Positions 1 to 10,094 of a DNA stretch of 64,000 nucleotides are shown here, piece after piece. Both the position numbers and the translations under genes were made by a program. Within the stretch, counting starts at the first letter, position 1. Each line of letters opens with the position of its first letter. The notes under the pieces were generated by a model that was given only the letters and a program-made list of their open reading frames with translations, was not told the origin of the DNA and did not search any database. This DNA is from Rickettsiales bacterium (GTDB taxonomy: Bacteria > Pseudomonadota > Alphaproteobacteria > Rickettsiales > JAJNBL01), in contig JAJNBL010000001.1 of the NCBI GenBank assembly GCA_021156175.1, positions 1 through 64,000 of the forward strand. The letters are read 5' to 3'.

Positions 1-556
1 CGGTGTTGACGAGGTCAAAGGCGTTGAGTTTAGCGGTGTTAAGCACAAGATTGCCTTGATCGATTCCATTTGTATCAATGTTCGCAATCAATGAACCAAA
101 CATTGTGGTTTCACCTTTCACGTTGACGCTCACGCCTTCACGGCCAATCAGAGTTGTTTGATTATCGGCGAATTTGCGATCGCCTTCGCCATAAGATCCA
201 CTAAATCCGGTGGAACCGCTTTTCCCAATTGTCACGCTGGCGCTGTAGCTTTTCGATTGCATGGAATTCTGCAAAGTTGCCACATTTAACGCCCGTCCCA
301 CATCCATGCTTAATATCTCGCCGGCAAGGAAATTCGCACCTGCGATGTTGGTATCGCGTCCGCTGTAAGTCACAATATTACCACCTGCCACCAGCGAAGC
401 ATTTGTATAAGCAGTACCATCACTCTTCGACTTGCTCGTATCAAACCCGACATAGGGATTATAGTCCGCGCCGGTCATGCTGCTGACGCCGACCGTCACG
501 CCGCTTGAGCTATCACGGTATTTAAAGGTATCTTCATTGGCTGCGATGTTGGGCAT
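1..556 (-). pseudogene. Truncated second copy of FHA/CdiA-like exoprotein 3' region (runs off left edge)
   Basis: The minus strand is open from an ATG at 556 to the window edge (185 codons) and encodes a protein closely matching residues about 2415-2600 of the giant exoprotein at 977-9835. It begins MPNIAANEDTFKYRD, where the giant protein reads DLNIAANEDTFKYRD, so similarity starts abruptly inside the repeat region with no signal peptide or TPS domain. DNA from about 380 to 550 is nearly identical to 2418-2589, with a single clear difference at 477. Further left the copies diverge. I see no ribosome binding site before the ATG. This fits an 'orphan' 3' module as known for cdiA/rhs loci, possibly silent and available for recombination. 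Whether it ends in a toxin cannot be seen here. It could instead be the end of a second, rearranged exoprotein gene. Confidence 0.75.
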
Positions 557-596
557 AATATGTTACATGAAACAGAAAAGCCTATCGGTTTTAGTT

Positions 597-971
597 TTAT
601 TTTAGAGGATAGGCGCCTGATGTAGAAATTACGTCACCATAAAAGAACACTGGAACTCTCCATTTTTTGCCACAAGCTTCTATGATCCAGTCTTCTTCCC
701 AGGCAGGAAGATCATCTGTAATATGCATCGCCGTTCTTTCGGCTGGAGTAGAATCTTTGATGAATTTGGTATCGAGGATTTTGTAGTCTTTGAAGTTTGG
801 ACAAGGAGTACCATTATGTTTCATTTCTACTTTTGCATTTATAATTGCCTCATTTGCAGTAATGATTTTTCCTTTTGTATCCTGTCGTGTTTCTCCAGGA
901 ACAGGGACAGCCCTATAAATGGTACAGGAAGTTAAAAGCAACAAAATGGTAAGGCGAATTATTGTTTTCAT
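597..971 (-). CDS. Small lipoprotein, candidate immunity protein for the adjacent CdiA-like exoprotein
   Basis: This 124-residue protein has a signal peptide with lipobox LLTSC, so the predicted lipidated residue is Cys16. Position +2 is Thr, which does not signal inner-membrane retention, so outer-membrane attachment is likely. The mature part has two further cysteines (in GTPCPN and EACGKKW) that could form a disulfide. I do not recognise the family. The ATG lies five bases after the stop of the giant exoprotein, and the purine-rich end of that gene (AAGGACAG) can serve as its ribosome binding site, so the two are translationally linked. That is the usual position of an immunity gene. Many known immunity proteins for lipase-type effectors are periplasm-facing lipoproteins, which matches the hydrolase-like end of the exoprotein. 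The immunity role is inference. An ordinary outer-membrane lipoprotein is the alternative. Confidence 0.7.
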   Translation of the reverse strand: MKTIIRLTILLLLTSCTIYRAVPVPGETRQDTKGKIITANEAIINAKVEMKHNGTPCPNFKDYKILDTKFIKDSTPAERTAMHITDDLPAWEEDWIIEACGKKWRVPVFFYGDVISTSGAYPLK

Positions 972-976
972 AGAAA

Positions 977-3900
977 TTACTGTCCTTGTGGTGTAACGGG
1001 ATTAAAAGGTGGCCTTGGCATCGTACATGTTCTACAAGGATAATTAGAATGAGGACTCTTATCCGTAAACAGCAACGGGAATTTTGCCATAGCTTCTGCT
1101 GCATCCATCCCATCCGTTGCATTTGCGCCCAAAATGACTCCTACAAAATCACCTTGGTTAATCTGAATCTCCGGCCGGACGCCCGTAATAGTTCTAAGTT
1201 CATCGCGTGCCTTCTCAACATTCACCGGCGCCCCTGACAACTGCGCCCAGCTTCCCTGGAACAACTTTGGTGCGGCTAACATCATTAGATACGTTTCATG
1301 TCCCCCTTGGCTGTGACCGTAAGGATCAAGCACTGCACCACCGTTACGTTCCTTGATGATACGTGCGAACTCCGCATCGACATCAACGCTGGCCGTTGGA
1401 ACGCCGAGGAACTCTCCCACTGTCTTATTCCAGCCGACTTCGACCAGATCCCACAAGATTCCATGTGTTGGATTATAGATTACGGCTGTCCCGTCCGGTG
1501 CCTGTTTCCCGGCATTGATGGCGGCTTCTTCGGGGCTGTTCATAATGCCGTTGATGAAGGTGCCCGTTGCGCCTTTCAGCAAATTCGGATTGTTGCGCAC
1601 TTCCTCGAGTGTGTAGCGCACATCCGGCTGGTTTTTATCGGGCATGGCTTCACGATTGCCGTCCAGCATTTCGAACGGTTCACCTAAGAAGCTCCAGTTA
1701 TTTCCAGGATTCGGGAGGATGTTGTCGAGTACAAATCGTGTGCTGGTACTGAGTGTTTCCCCGACGGGTCTCGCCACACTTTCCGGTAGGGGTACCGTCA
1801 CTTCTCCCTGCGATGAAACTGCCCTGAACACCTCACTTGTCTTGGTAATATCGCGGTTAAGGTTCGATAAATCCACCCCACTGGCTACATTAATCGTACC
1901 TTTTCCAACCGTGGCGTACGTAGCGCCATCGACATCTTGATAACCAGCACCGAATGTGCCCGTTGAGCCGCCTTTGCTGCTGTTGACTGCTTGTTTGTTT
2001 CCGCCGGAGAAGCTTCCGCCAACGCTAACGTTCCAGGAGTCATCGGTGTTCGTTAAATTACGTGCAATCAAGTCCTTTGTGTTCAGAACGAGGTTGCTGC
2101 CATCTGTGCCATCCGGACGAACGTTAGCGATCATTGTACCATCGAGCATTGTCGTGCCGCCGACATTCACACGCACGCCATTTTGTCCGATCAACGTTGT
2201 TTGATTGTCAGCAAATTTCCGATCGCCTTCGCTGTAGGAGGCGCTGAAGCCGGATGATCCGTTGTATCCTGCGGTTACGCTGACAGCATAGCTTTGGGAT
2301 TGGGTAGAGTTTTGTAGTGTTTCGGCATAGAGATTGCGTGCGGCAGTGATATCGAGCATGTTTCCGGCGAGGAGATTAGCGCCTGAAATGTTGGTATCGC
2401 GGCCGGAACTTGTGATGATGTTGCCACCTGCCACCAGCGAAGCATTTGTATAAGCAGTACCATCACTCTTCGACTTGCTCGTATCAAACCCGACATAGGG
2501 ATTATAGTCCGCGCCGGTTATGCTGCTGACGCCGACCGTCACGCCGCTTGAGCTATCACGGTATTTAAAGGTATCTTCATTGGCTGCGATGTTCAAATCA
2601 CGGCCTGCGGCTAGAATAATGTCTTTCCCTGCGGTAATTGCCGTCCCGCCTAGTAGATTCACATCTTTTTCCGAACCGATCATCACATTCTTCCCGGCAT
2701 TGATTTGGCTTAGGAACGATTCCGTCCAGGTTTGTTCGGTGTTGACCGTACCCGCCCGCACGTTGACATCAAACAGATACATGCCTGTATTTCCGTTCGA
2801 TAAACGATTCGCTTCAAATCCTGCATTTACCACATTCAAGAGTCCCAATCCACCATCCACATTCTTCAGATTATCCAGAACATTCAGCGTACGATTGCCC
2901 TGCATTGCGCCATCGGCGAGTGCTCCGATATCGCCATCGGCTTCACGTGCGCTATCGAGCGAAATCAATCCACCTAATGCTGATGCGCTCAATTTCACAT
3001 CCCAACCGACTTCTTTAATGTACTTTTCGACTTTCTCGGAGTCAATGGTTGTGCCATTTTTGCCGTACACACTGATGTCCCCGGCATCGGAGTTGAACAA
3101 CACGCCTTCGCCGCGGACTTGGTTGCTGGCGTAGACGTTAATGCCGTTCTTGGCGTTCATGGTGGTGAGTGCGACGTTGTGGTCGTTCCAGGAGATTTTG
3201 GTGTTGGCGATGGTGGTATCGGGTATGTCGGAATAGCCCGTCAGATGGACGCGTGCGACCATTTCGTTTAAGTCCATGCCGACGTCCCAGGCTTCTTTGT
3301 ACCAGCTTTTCTTGCGCCAGTGGATTTCTTCTTGGGCAACCGCATCCATCACGACATCCTTCGCGGCGATGTTGATTTTGTTGCCAGCGTTGAGTTGGGT
3401 GCCGAGCAAGGTGGCGGTGCCGTTTTGTGAGGATATATTAATGTTGCCGTTGGCTGAAGTCAGCGAGCTTACAAATACTTGCGCATATTCATGGTGGGAG
3501 CGTTTTTTCTCGATGGTGACAAATGAATCGCCAATCGCTGTGGCATAGACACCATTCTCGCCGATGATGGTGAGGTCGTTAGCAGCGGCAGCGTGGGCGG
3601 CCAGCAGCGATACGGTTTTTCCTTGGATGGTGGTTTCATTCCCGGCGGCGACGACGCCTCCGACATACTCGAAGGGGCGGTTGCCATAGTGGTCGGTCCA
3701 GGTTCTGCGTGCGCCTGCAATCACGACGTCGCCTTTCTCAGAGAAGACGGTTGCGTTGTTGGTGGCAAGGACGGAACCCCCATCGATGAGGACACCTTGG
3801 GTGCCGGAGACGATAACATCAGTTCCGGTCATGAGGCCGGTATCGAGATAGACTTCATCAAATGCCAGGTTGCGTGATCCACGGGTTTCTTGCGCTCTGC

Positions 3901-6900
3901 TCGCGACGTTCACGACATTTTTACCCATGACGAGGAGGGTTTTATCGGCGGCGAGAGTGCCAGCGTTGGTAATGGTCTCAGAGGCAATCAGCGATACGTT
4001 GCCGCCCGTAATCAGGCCTGATCCGGCAATCGCCTGGTGGAATGTCCCGCCGGTTGTGGTGGTTGCCACATCGCGGTGGGGATTGGATTGGGAGAGGGTG
4101 GTTGTGCTGTCGTATACGGTGTTACGTAAGCTGGTGTTGGTGATGTTCCGGGCCATAAGGAGGGTGGAATTAACGCCGTTGATTTTTCCAGAATTCATGA
4201 TGGTATTATCCGCAATAAGCCTAACGTCATTACCCTTAATTTCAGCAAGTGAAAGCAAGTTGCCGCTTCCGTCATAGAGGCTTTCGTTGATGATATTGCC
4301 GCCGTGGAGGTAGATGGAGGTATTGTTTTCGATTTTACCACCGCGGTTGATGAGGTCTCCGCTGGCATCAGCAAAAACTTGGTCGCCTTTGAGTTTCCCG
4401 ACCATCTGGCCTTTTTCATTCTGCACGCGTTCGTTGATGATGGTTCTTCCGGAAAGGGAGAGGACGTTTGTTGCTTCCATTTTTCCGCCCACGTTGGAGA
4501 TTTTACCGTTGGCGGCAATCAGGATATTCTCGCCTGTTACTTTTCCTTGGATCACTCGGCCGTCTGCCAGGATAAGGGCGTCATTAAGGAAGTTTTTCCC
4601 CTCTATATCCACGAGATTTCCGGCATCAATAATCCCGCCGCGGTTATCAACGGCGCCTTTGATGGTGACGCTATTGGCAGCAATAATCTGTCCGGAAAGC
4701 TGTGAAGGATCTTGTGTCCCGAGTGCTTGAGAGATAAGTTTTGCATCTGCTTTGATTTTGGCTGCCGTTGTAGGATCGGCGAGCATGAGTAGAGAAGGAT
4801 TAGCGATGATGATTGCATCGGATTTTCCTGTGCCGGGTGCATAGGCAACGCCTTTTACGCCGTTTAATGCCGTACCTTTCACATAGCGCTTGCCATGAAA
4901 GTATTGACCGTTTGCGCCTTGTGACTGGGCATAAAGTGCGGAAGCAATAACTTCTTCGAGTGGCGTACCATCGGGGCCAACGACTGTTCCATCTGCGGTG
5001 ATGCGCAAGCCTGCGGCGGTAATATCGGCAGCGGTGATGCCGCCGGGTGCATTCGGATTTAAGCCCAGTAACGCAGCAAGCGAAGGATTGGCGGCAAAGA
5101 GTGCGAGCAGCGCATCGGGGCCTAATGCGTTTAAGTGGTTGACTGTGTTATTCGCATCAATGACGACATCTATACCTTGAATTTTGCCTCCGCCATTTAA
5201 GACGAACCCGTCATCGAGCGTAATCCCTACCGTGCCGTTTTTTGAGGAAATCAGGCCGCCTACTTCGTTCCATACATCTGCCTTGCCTAGGCCGTTGATG
5301 GTGAGATTTCCGCCTGCCATGATCTTGCCGGGATTGTCGGTGGGTGCATTCGAGTTCCCGTTATCAAGCGCGATGGATGCGGTAAGATTCAGGTTATTGC
5401 CTGCGGATAAGGTTCCGAAGTTATTGTAAACAATGTCATTGCTATCGACTGTCAAATTGCGGCCCGCGATGATATCGCCATAATAATTAGCGAGTCCGAG
5501 CATCGCGGCACTCGAGTTCTTCGCGGTAATGGTGACATCATCGCCGGCGGAGATTTGCCCGTGCATATTCCCCATGTGGGTGGTCGAGATTGTGACATTC
5601 CCGTTATTTGCAATAATGGTGCCGTCTTTATTATCAACACCGTTATAGACAGTGACCAGCCCTGAGAAATTTGCAATTGGCAAGCCGTACACGCCCACGC
5701 GCGAGCCGGTGGTGATGCTGATATCGCCTGCATGTGCCTGTAACGTACCGCCGTCGTTATCAAAGCCGCTCTGGCTGTTGAAGCTGATGCTGTTTCCGGC
5801 CTCCATCGTGCCGCCGATATTGTGGATTACGCCGACTGCATTGCCGGTAATTGAACCGCCGGCACGATAGGTACCATTGTCATTTCCAATACGGCCCTGG
5901 CTTGAAACGGTGATATTGCCCACCGCCTGGTACAGCCCGCCACCGCCGTTGCTCAAATTGTTGGCTTCCGCATCGGAATTGGTGGAGGTAAGCTGTAAGT
6001 TGTTGCCCGAGAGTACCTTGCCGCCCAGTTTATTGGCGATGTTATCGGCAGATAAGGTGATATCAAAGCCTGATCCGCTTTCGATATAGCCGCTTTGATT
6101 GGTTAGAGATCCTGATGTCGCCGTGATGTTAACCGCGCGCGAGGCCAATATCTCTCCGCCGCTGCTGTTGTTAAATCCGCCTGACATCGTTGCCGTGACG
6201 TTGCCGCCGGATTCTATCGAGCCGCCGCTGTTGGTGGCATTTCCACCGGAAAGTGTCAGATTATCTGCAGCGAAGAAGGAACCGCTGTTGGTGATGGTAT
6301 TTCCCTGAAGATCAAGCGCGCCCGCCGTTTCAATACGGCTTCCGCCTGTGTTGCTGATGGAGCCGGCATTAATCGCAATATCTTCCGGTGTGGTAAGTAA
6401 ACTTCCTTCACCGTTGATAAACGCGCCGCCTAATGCCCAATTGATAGCCTCCTGGATCGCTAATGTTCCACCGTCCCGGTTTTCGATATTGCCGCCGACA
6501 GTCGCATTCAGCGCACCCAACACCGTTACATCACCGCCGTTATTGATGAAGGATTGCGCCACATTTGCATCCAGATCACCATGCACGATGACTTCGCCTG
6601 TGAGTGTTGCATTGCCGCTGGTGGTGATGATCTCAAGTGCATTCTGCGTTTCAAAACGCTGCGCGGTGAGGTTGATGCTTTCGCCTGAAAGTGTCAGAGC
6701 CGAGTTTAGGTTCGCCATGCGGATAAATCCGTTTCCGGAACCGGAAAGCGCACCCACACCTGCATCTAGCGAAAGTCCATCATTGGCTTCGATCATTGCA
6801 TCCGATACGGATATTCCGCTGCCAGCCTTCATTGAAAGAGCCGTCTGGCCTGCAGAGATGCTCGCACGGTTAAACGCCGCAGACGTTGCCGCATTCACCT

Positions 6901-9835
6901 CCATTCCGCCATTGGCATGGAAGAGTGCATCATTTGCGCTGAGTGAGCCTGTAGAGGTTTCAGCTACCAGTGATCCATTAGCTGCCACTGCTGCCCGATC
7001 TGCTGCTAAACTTCCGGCACGGATATCGAGAAGATTTGAGATAATTGCGAGGTTATTGTTTGCAAACGTCACGCCCACCAGTGCATCGCTTAAATCCGCT
7101 GCACCTGCAATATCAAAGCGGATATCAGGAGATTCAAACCGGCTGCCACGTAAATCGCTCGTGATGCCTAAATCCTGGGTCGTAATGAGTGCAATCGTAT
7201 TTTCGGCCTGCCAAAGCGAATCCGTGTTCGTGATATGCGATATGGCATTGGCGGTAATTTCTTTGGCCATCAATGCGGTGAGCGATCCATCAATCCCGCC
7301 TGTAGTAGCATTGAGTGCCAGCGCATTGCCTGCATGCAGCAGCGTACCCTGGCTGAAGATGCTTCCGGCATTTAAGGCAATATTTTCTTGTGCAATGAAT
7401 GCTCCTACCTGACCATTTCCCGCCAATGTCAATGCGCCTCCGACATTGGTGGTAAGATTGCGACTTGCAATCACCGTCGCATAGGGTGCATAGGTATCCC
7501 CGCCCGAAGTAAGACTTACATCCTCACCTGCAACGGCCTCAAGTAATACCGCCGTAATGTGGTTATTTGCACTCAATGACGTGGATTTTGTTGACTGCAT
7601 TACCGCGCCATCAACGAGCATGCTTCCGCCGGATTGGAGTGCGATATTTCCCTCCGTCACCGCACCATTCGCATCCGCTAATCCTGCCAAAATATAGCTA
7701 TTTTGTGCGGAGAATGCCGGAAGTGTACCATCTGTTCCCGAAGCCTTCGCCATCAACCGTTCTGTCGCCTGCAACGCCGCATAATCTGCCGCAATCCGAA
7801 GCGCTTCGATATCAAGATTTTTGCCCGCTGTCAGCACTGAACCGCTTACATCCAGATCATTCGTGGAAACAAGCGCCATATCTCGCCCGGCGGTCAGTTC
7901 CCCCGCCACGCCATACATATTCCCTGCATTAATACGAATATCCCGATTCGCACGGATGATGCCTAAATCATTATAAAGATTGGCTGTTGTGATGTTCACA
8001 TCCTCGAGCGACCCAATATATCCGGCATCATTAATCAGATTATTTGCAGCACTAATCTGCACTCCACGCCCCGCATAAAGCACACCCAGCCGGTTATCAA
8101 TATCATCAGCCGCTAGTTCCAGTGCGCCTTCGGCAATGATATTTCCTTGATAATTGATCACCTGGCCTGCTGTAATCGTAATCCCGCCTTCGCCTTCAAT
8201 GACGCCGTTATCCGTGTTAATCAGCCCTTTCGGTGCAAAAATACTGAGTTTTCCACCACCTAGTGCCGAGATTTTTCCGGAACGGTTATAAATCTCCGCA
8301 AAGGTCAGCAAAATATCGCTGTTCCCAATGATCTGGCCGTTATCGTTGTTGAGTTGTCCCCCGCCGGAGAGGCCCATCGTTCCTGCGGATTGAATCAAGC
8401 TGTTTTGGTTAAACAGGTCATTGACGACATCGACCGACAACACCCCATCCGATCCCAGATACGAGATCCCGCGATGCTCCATATTGGCGGCTTTTACGGT
8501 CATTCCAGCCAACGCATACATATCTGCATTTTCGTTGATGAGATCACCACTTGCGCGAATATCAATCGTATTGCCCGCAACGATTTTCACCCCGTCATTA
8601 TGGATCGTCCCGCCCACATCCATTTCTAGATCACGTCCGGCATCTACCATCCCGCTGTTGGTCATGTCGCCGCCCTTGACGGTAAGCGCCATGTCTGTTC
8701 CCGCATCCAGCTTGCCGGAGTTTATGAAATCGCCTTTTACGGTTGTGATCTTCACCCCGTGATCAGAATCCACACGGCCTGTGTTAATGACGTTTTTTCC
8801 CTCTAACGTGGTGTCATTGAAGCTGTAGCTGTTCGCGTTTTTTTCAATTTCACCCTTGGATTTAACGGTGAGGCTGTCATAACTCGTAATCGCTGCCGCC
8901 TGATAACTGCTCCCGCCGCCCGCATTGCCCGAATTTCCACGCGGCTTTCCTAGTCGGATTTTCCCGTCGCTTGAGATCGTAATCCCGCCACTATTAGCTG
9001 CCATCGAGCCGTTCATTTTCACGCCCGCGCCCGCATCCGTGCTGATGATCTCAATCCGCCCGGCCTGTACCGCACCTACGACCGTTCCATCAATCGCATA
9101 GACCCCGCCATTGGAGCCGCCTTTGCCCGTCACCCGGTCGTTAGCATCCACATTATGCGAACCCGCCGATACCGCAAATTTCCCTCTGGAATTAACACGC
9201 ACACGGCCATCAATCTTCACTTCCTTCCCCGAAAGCCGCACTTCTTCGGCTGTAAGCGCCCTCAATCCACCATTCCCAACTATCACCCTGCCCGACGTTA
9301 CATCAATCCCTGCAACCTTCCCATCCGCACCGACATTCACCCGACCCGTCGTCAAATCCACTTTCGGAGTATTTCTGAAGCCACATCCCTCACACGCAAT
9401 CCCGTTCGGGTTCGCAATAATCACATCGGCTTTTTTGCCGTGAACCTCTGTCGTTCCGCGGAGTGTGGAAGGGTTTGATGAGGTTACTTCATTTAAAATC
9501 ACATCCGCAGGCGTCACCAATCCCCGATTTCCGCTTACCCTTCCGCCAATCACGGAAACGCCATCGGTTGTGCTATTGTTCAACACCAACCCCGATTCAC
9601 CCACGTTAAACTGATCATATTGGTTGCGCGATACCCCACCCGCTGAAGGGCGCGTAATATCCACCACCGGAGTTCCACGTTCGGAAGATTTTATTGCAGG
9701 GCGGAATTCAATGGGAGCTTTGGGGTCAGCAATGACCACACCCGCACCTGCATTCGCACGGAACGGGATGAAAATAAGCTGGAATATCAATAGATAACAA
9801 AGCATCAGCCGGATGGCTGATAAAACAGAATACAT
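977..9835 (-). CDS. Giant two-partner-secretion exoprotein (FHA/CdiA-like) with C-terminal alpha/beta-hydrolase-like domain
   Basis: This is a 2952-residue predicted surface exoprotein. Residues 1-29 form a signal peptide ending ANA. Residues about 30-200 are a haemagglutination-activity/TPS domain with NPNGI at 142-146 and the CxxC pair Cys148/Cys151. Next come about 2400 residues of beta-helix-type repeats rich in G, N and NNGG, then an FHA region around 2150-2680 containing LNRD. The last 280 residues differ: GHSQG at 2840-2844 (Ser2842), GDFVG (Asp2896) and SPHSNY (His2929) are ordered like a Ser-Asp-His hydrolase triad. I see no VENN motif. AGGGAG precedes the ATG by a few bases. Such proteins are exported by an FhaC/CdiB outer-membrane transporter, which is not in the window. 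The tail may be a delivered toxin or only a maturation/adhesion domain. The family is certain and the toxin role is inferred. Confidence 0.9.
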   Translation of the reverse strand: MYSVLSAIRLMLCYLLIFQLIFIPFRANAGAGVVIADPKAPIEFRPAIKSSERGTPVVDITRPSAGGVSRNQYDQFNVGESGLVLNNSTTDGVSVIGGRVSGNRGLVTPADVILNEVTSSNPSTLRGTTEVHGKKADVIIANPNGIACEGCGFRNTPKVDLTTGRVNVGADGKVAGIDVTSGRVIVGNGGLRALTAEEVRLSGKEVKIDGRVRVNSRGKFAVSAGSHNVDANDRVTGKGGSNGGVYAIDGTVVGAVQAGRIEIISTDAGAGVKMNGSMAANSGGITISSDGKIRLGKPRGNSGNAGGGSSYQAAAITSYDSLTVKSKGEIEKNANSYSFNDTTLEGKNVINTGRVDSDHGVKITTVKGDFINSGKLDAGTDMALTVKGGDMTNSGMVDAGRDLEMDVGGTIHNDGVKIVAGNTIDIRASGDLINENADMYALAGMTVKAANMEHRGISYLGSDGVLSVDVVNDLFNQNSLIQSAGTMGLSGGGQLNNDNGQIIGNSDILLTFAEIYNRSGKISALGGGKLSIFAPKGLINTDNGVIEGEGGITITAGQVINYQGNIIAEGALELAADDIDNRLGVLYAGRGVQISAANNLINDAGYIGSLEDVNITTANLYNDLGIIRANRDIRINAGNMYGVAGELTAGRDMALVSTNDLDVSGSVLTAGKNLDIEALRIAADYAALQATERLMAKASGTDGTLPAFSAQNSYILAGLADANGAVTEGNIALQSGGSMLVDGAVMQSTKSTSLSANNHITAVLLEAVAGEDVSLTSGGDTYAPYATVIASRNLTTNVGGALTLAGNGQVGAFIAQENIALNAGSIFSQGTLLHAGNALALNATTGGIDGSLTALMAKEITANAISHITNTDSLWQAENTIALITTQDLGITSDLRGSRFESPDIRFDIAGAADLSDALVGVTFANNNLAIISNLLDIRAGSLAADRAAVAANGSLVAETSTGSLSANDALFHANGGMEVNAATSAAFNRASISAGQTALSMKAGSGISVSDAMIEANDGLSLDAGVGALSGSGNGFIRMANLNSALTLSGESINLTAQRFETQNALEIITTSGNATLTGEVIVHGDLDANVAQSFINNGGDVTVLGALNATVGGNIENRDGGTLAIQEAINWALGGAFINGEGSLLTTPEDIAINAGSISNTGGSRIETAGALDLQGNTITNSGSFFAADNLTLSGGNATNSGGSIESGGNVTATMSGGFNNSSGGEILASRAVNITATSGSLTNQSGYIESGSGFDITLSADNIANKLGGKVLSGNNLQLTSTNSDAEANNLSNGGGGLYQAVGNITVSSQGRIGNDNGTYRAGGSITGNAVGVIHNIGGTMEAGNSISFNSQSGFDNDGGTLQAHAGDISITTGSRVGVYGLPIANFSGLVTVYNGVDNKDGTIIANNGNVTISTTHMGNMHGQISAGDDVTITAKNSSAAMLGLANYYGDIIAGRNLTVDSNDIVYNNFGTLSAGNNLNLTASIALDNGNSNAPTDNPGKIMAGGNLTINGLGKADVWNEVGGLISSKNGTVGITLDDGFVLNGGGKIQGIDVVIDANNTVNHLNALGPDALLALFAANPSLAALLGLNPNAPGGITAADITAAGLRITADGTVVGPDGTPLEEVIASALYAQSQGANGQYFHGKRYVKGTALNGVKGVAYAPGTGKSDAIIIANPSLLMLADPTTAAKIKADAKLISQALGTQDPSQLSGQIIAANSVTIKGAVDNRGGIIDAGNLVDIEGKNFLNDALILADGRVIQGKVTGENILIAANGKISNVGGKMEATNVLSLSGRTIINERVQNEKGQMVGKLKGDQVFADASGDLINRGGKIENNTSIYLHGGNIINESLYDGSGNLLSLAEIKGNDVRLIADNTIMNSGKINGVNSTLLMARNITNTSLRNTVYDSTTTLSQSNPHRDVATTTTGGTFHQAIAGSGLITGGNVSLIASETITNAGTLAADKTLLVMGKNVVNVASRAQETRGSRNLAFDEVYLDTGLMTGTDVIVSGTQGVLIDGGSVLATNNATVFSEKGDVVIAGARRTWTDHYGNRPFEYVGGVVAAGNETTIQGKTVSLLAAHAAAANDLTIIGENGVYATAIGDSFVTIEKKRSHHEYAQVFVSSLTSANGNINISSQNGTATLLGTQLNAGNKINIAAKDVVMDAVAQEEIHWRKKSWYKEAWDVGMDLNEMVARVHLTGYSDIPDTTIANTKISWNDHNVALTTMNAKNGINVYASNQVRGEGVLFNSDAGDISVYGKNGTTIDSEKVEKYIKEVGWDVKLSASALGGLISLDSAREADGDIGALADGAMQGNRTLNVLDNLKNVDGGLGLLNVVNAGFEANRLSNGNTGMYLFDVNVRAGTVNTEQTWTESFLSQINAGKNVMIGSEKDVNLLGGTAITAGKDIILAAGRDLNIAANEDTFKYRDSSSGVTVGVSSITGADYNPYVGFDTSKSKSDGTAYTNASLVAGGNIITSSGRDTNISGANLLAGNMLDITAARNLYAETLQNSTQSQSYAVSVTAGYNGSSGFSASYSEGDRKFADNQTTLIGQNGVRVNVGGTTMLDGTMIANVRPDGTDGSNLVLNTKDLIARNLTNTDDSWNVSVGGSFSGGNKQAVNSSKGGSTGTFGAGYQDVDGATYATVGKGTINVASGVDLSNLNRDITKTSEVFRAVSSQGEVTVPLPESVARPVGETLSTSTRFVLDNILPNPGNNWSFLGEPFEMLDGNREAMPDKNQPDVRYTLEEVRNNPNLLKGATGTFINGIMNSPEEAAINAGKQAPDGTAVIYNPTHGILWDLVEVGWNKTVGEFLGVPTASVDVDAEFARIIKERNGGAVLDPYGHSQGGHETYLMMLAAPKLFQGSWAQLSGAPVNVEKARDELRTITGVRPEIQINQGDFVGVILGANATDGMDAAEAMAKFPLLFTDKSPHSNYPCRTCTMPRPPFNPVTPQGQ

Positions 9836-10026
9836 AGCAACTCCCTGTGTGCTTAAACCCGGAAAATCCCGGGAAACACTTGCCTCTTATAGTGATTCGA
9901 AGCCTTTAAACACATCTTTACCCTTATCGCGGGAAGACCCGTAGTTTTTACACAACTTCATAGTGGGATTCAACAGAAAAGTGCATAATATTTACACAGA
10001 GGTTAAATATTCAGCTCATGATTGTG

Positions 10027-10044
10027 ATATCTATAAAGAGATAT
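10027..10044. repeat. Perfect inverted repeat upstream of the exoprotein gene
   Basis: ATATCT and AGATAT flank a six-base spacer, ATAAAG. It lies about 190 bases before the exoprotein start, in an AT-rich non-coding stretch, and could be an operator. The arms are short and AT-rich, so chance is possible. Confidence 0.35.
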
Positions 10045-10094
10045 AACTTGTAGTTACCGGGGTAGTTCCAAACAGAGAAACTACTGGATTTATT

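Noticed and set aside
575-592. Possible terminator after the lipoprotein gene (AAAACC-GATA-GGCTTTT on the minus strand)
   Set aside because: The stem is short with a mismatch and the following T run is interrupted, so I did not list it.
6348-7412. Long plus-strand frame of 354 codons (and others at 2520-3134, 4304-4730, 9111-9443) opposite the exoprotein gene
   Set aside because: They mirror the repetitive coding strand, show low-complexity Pro/Ser/Ala composition without family motifs, and have no ribosome sites. They are antisense shadows.
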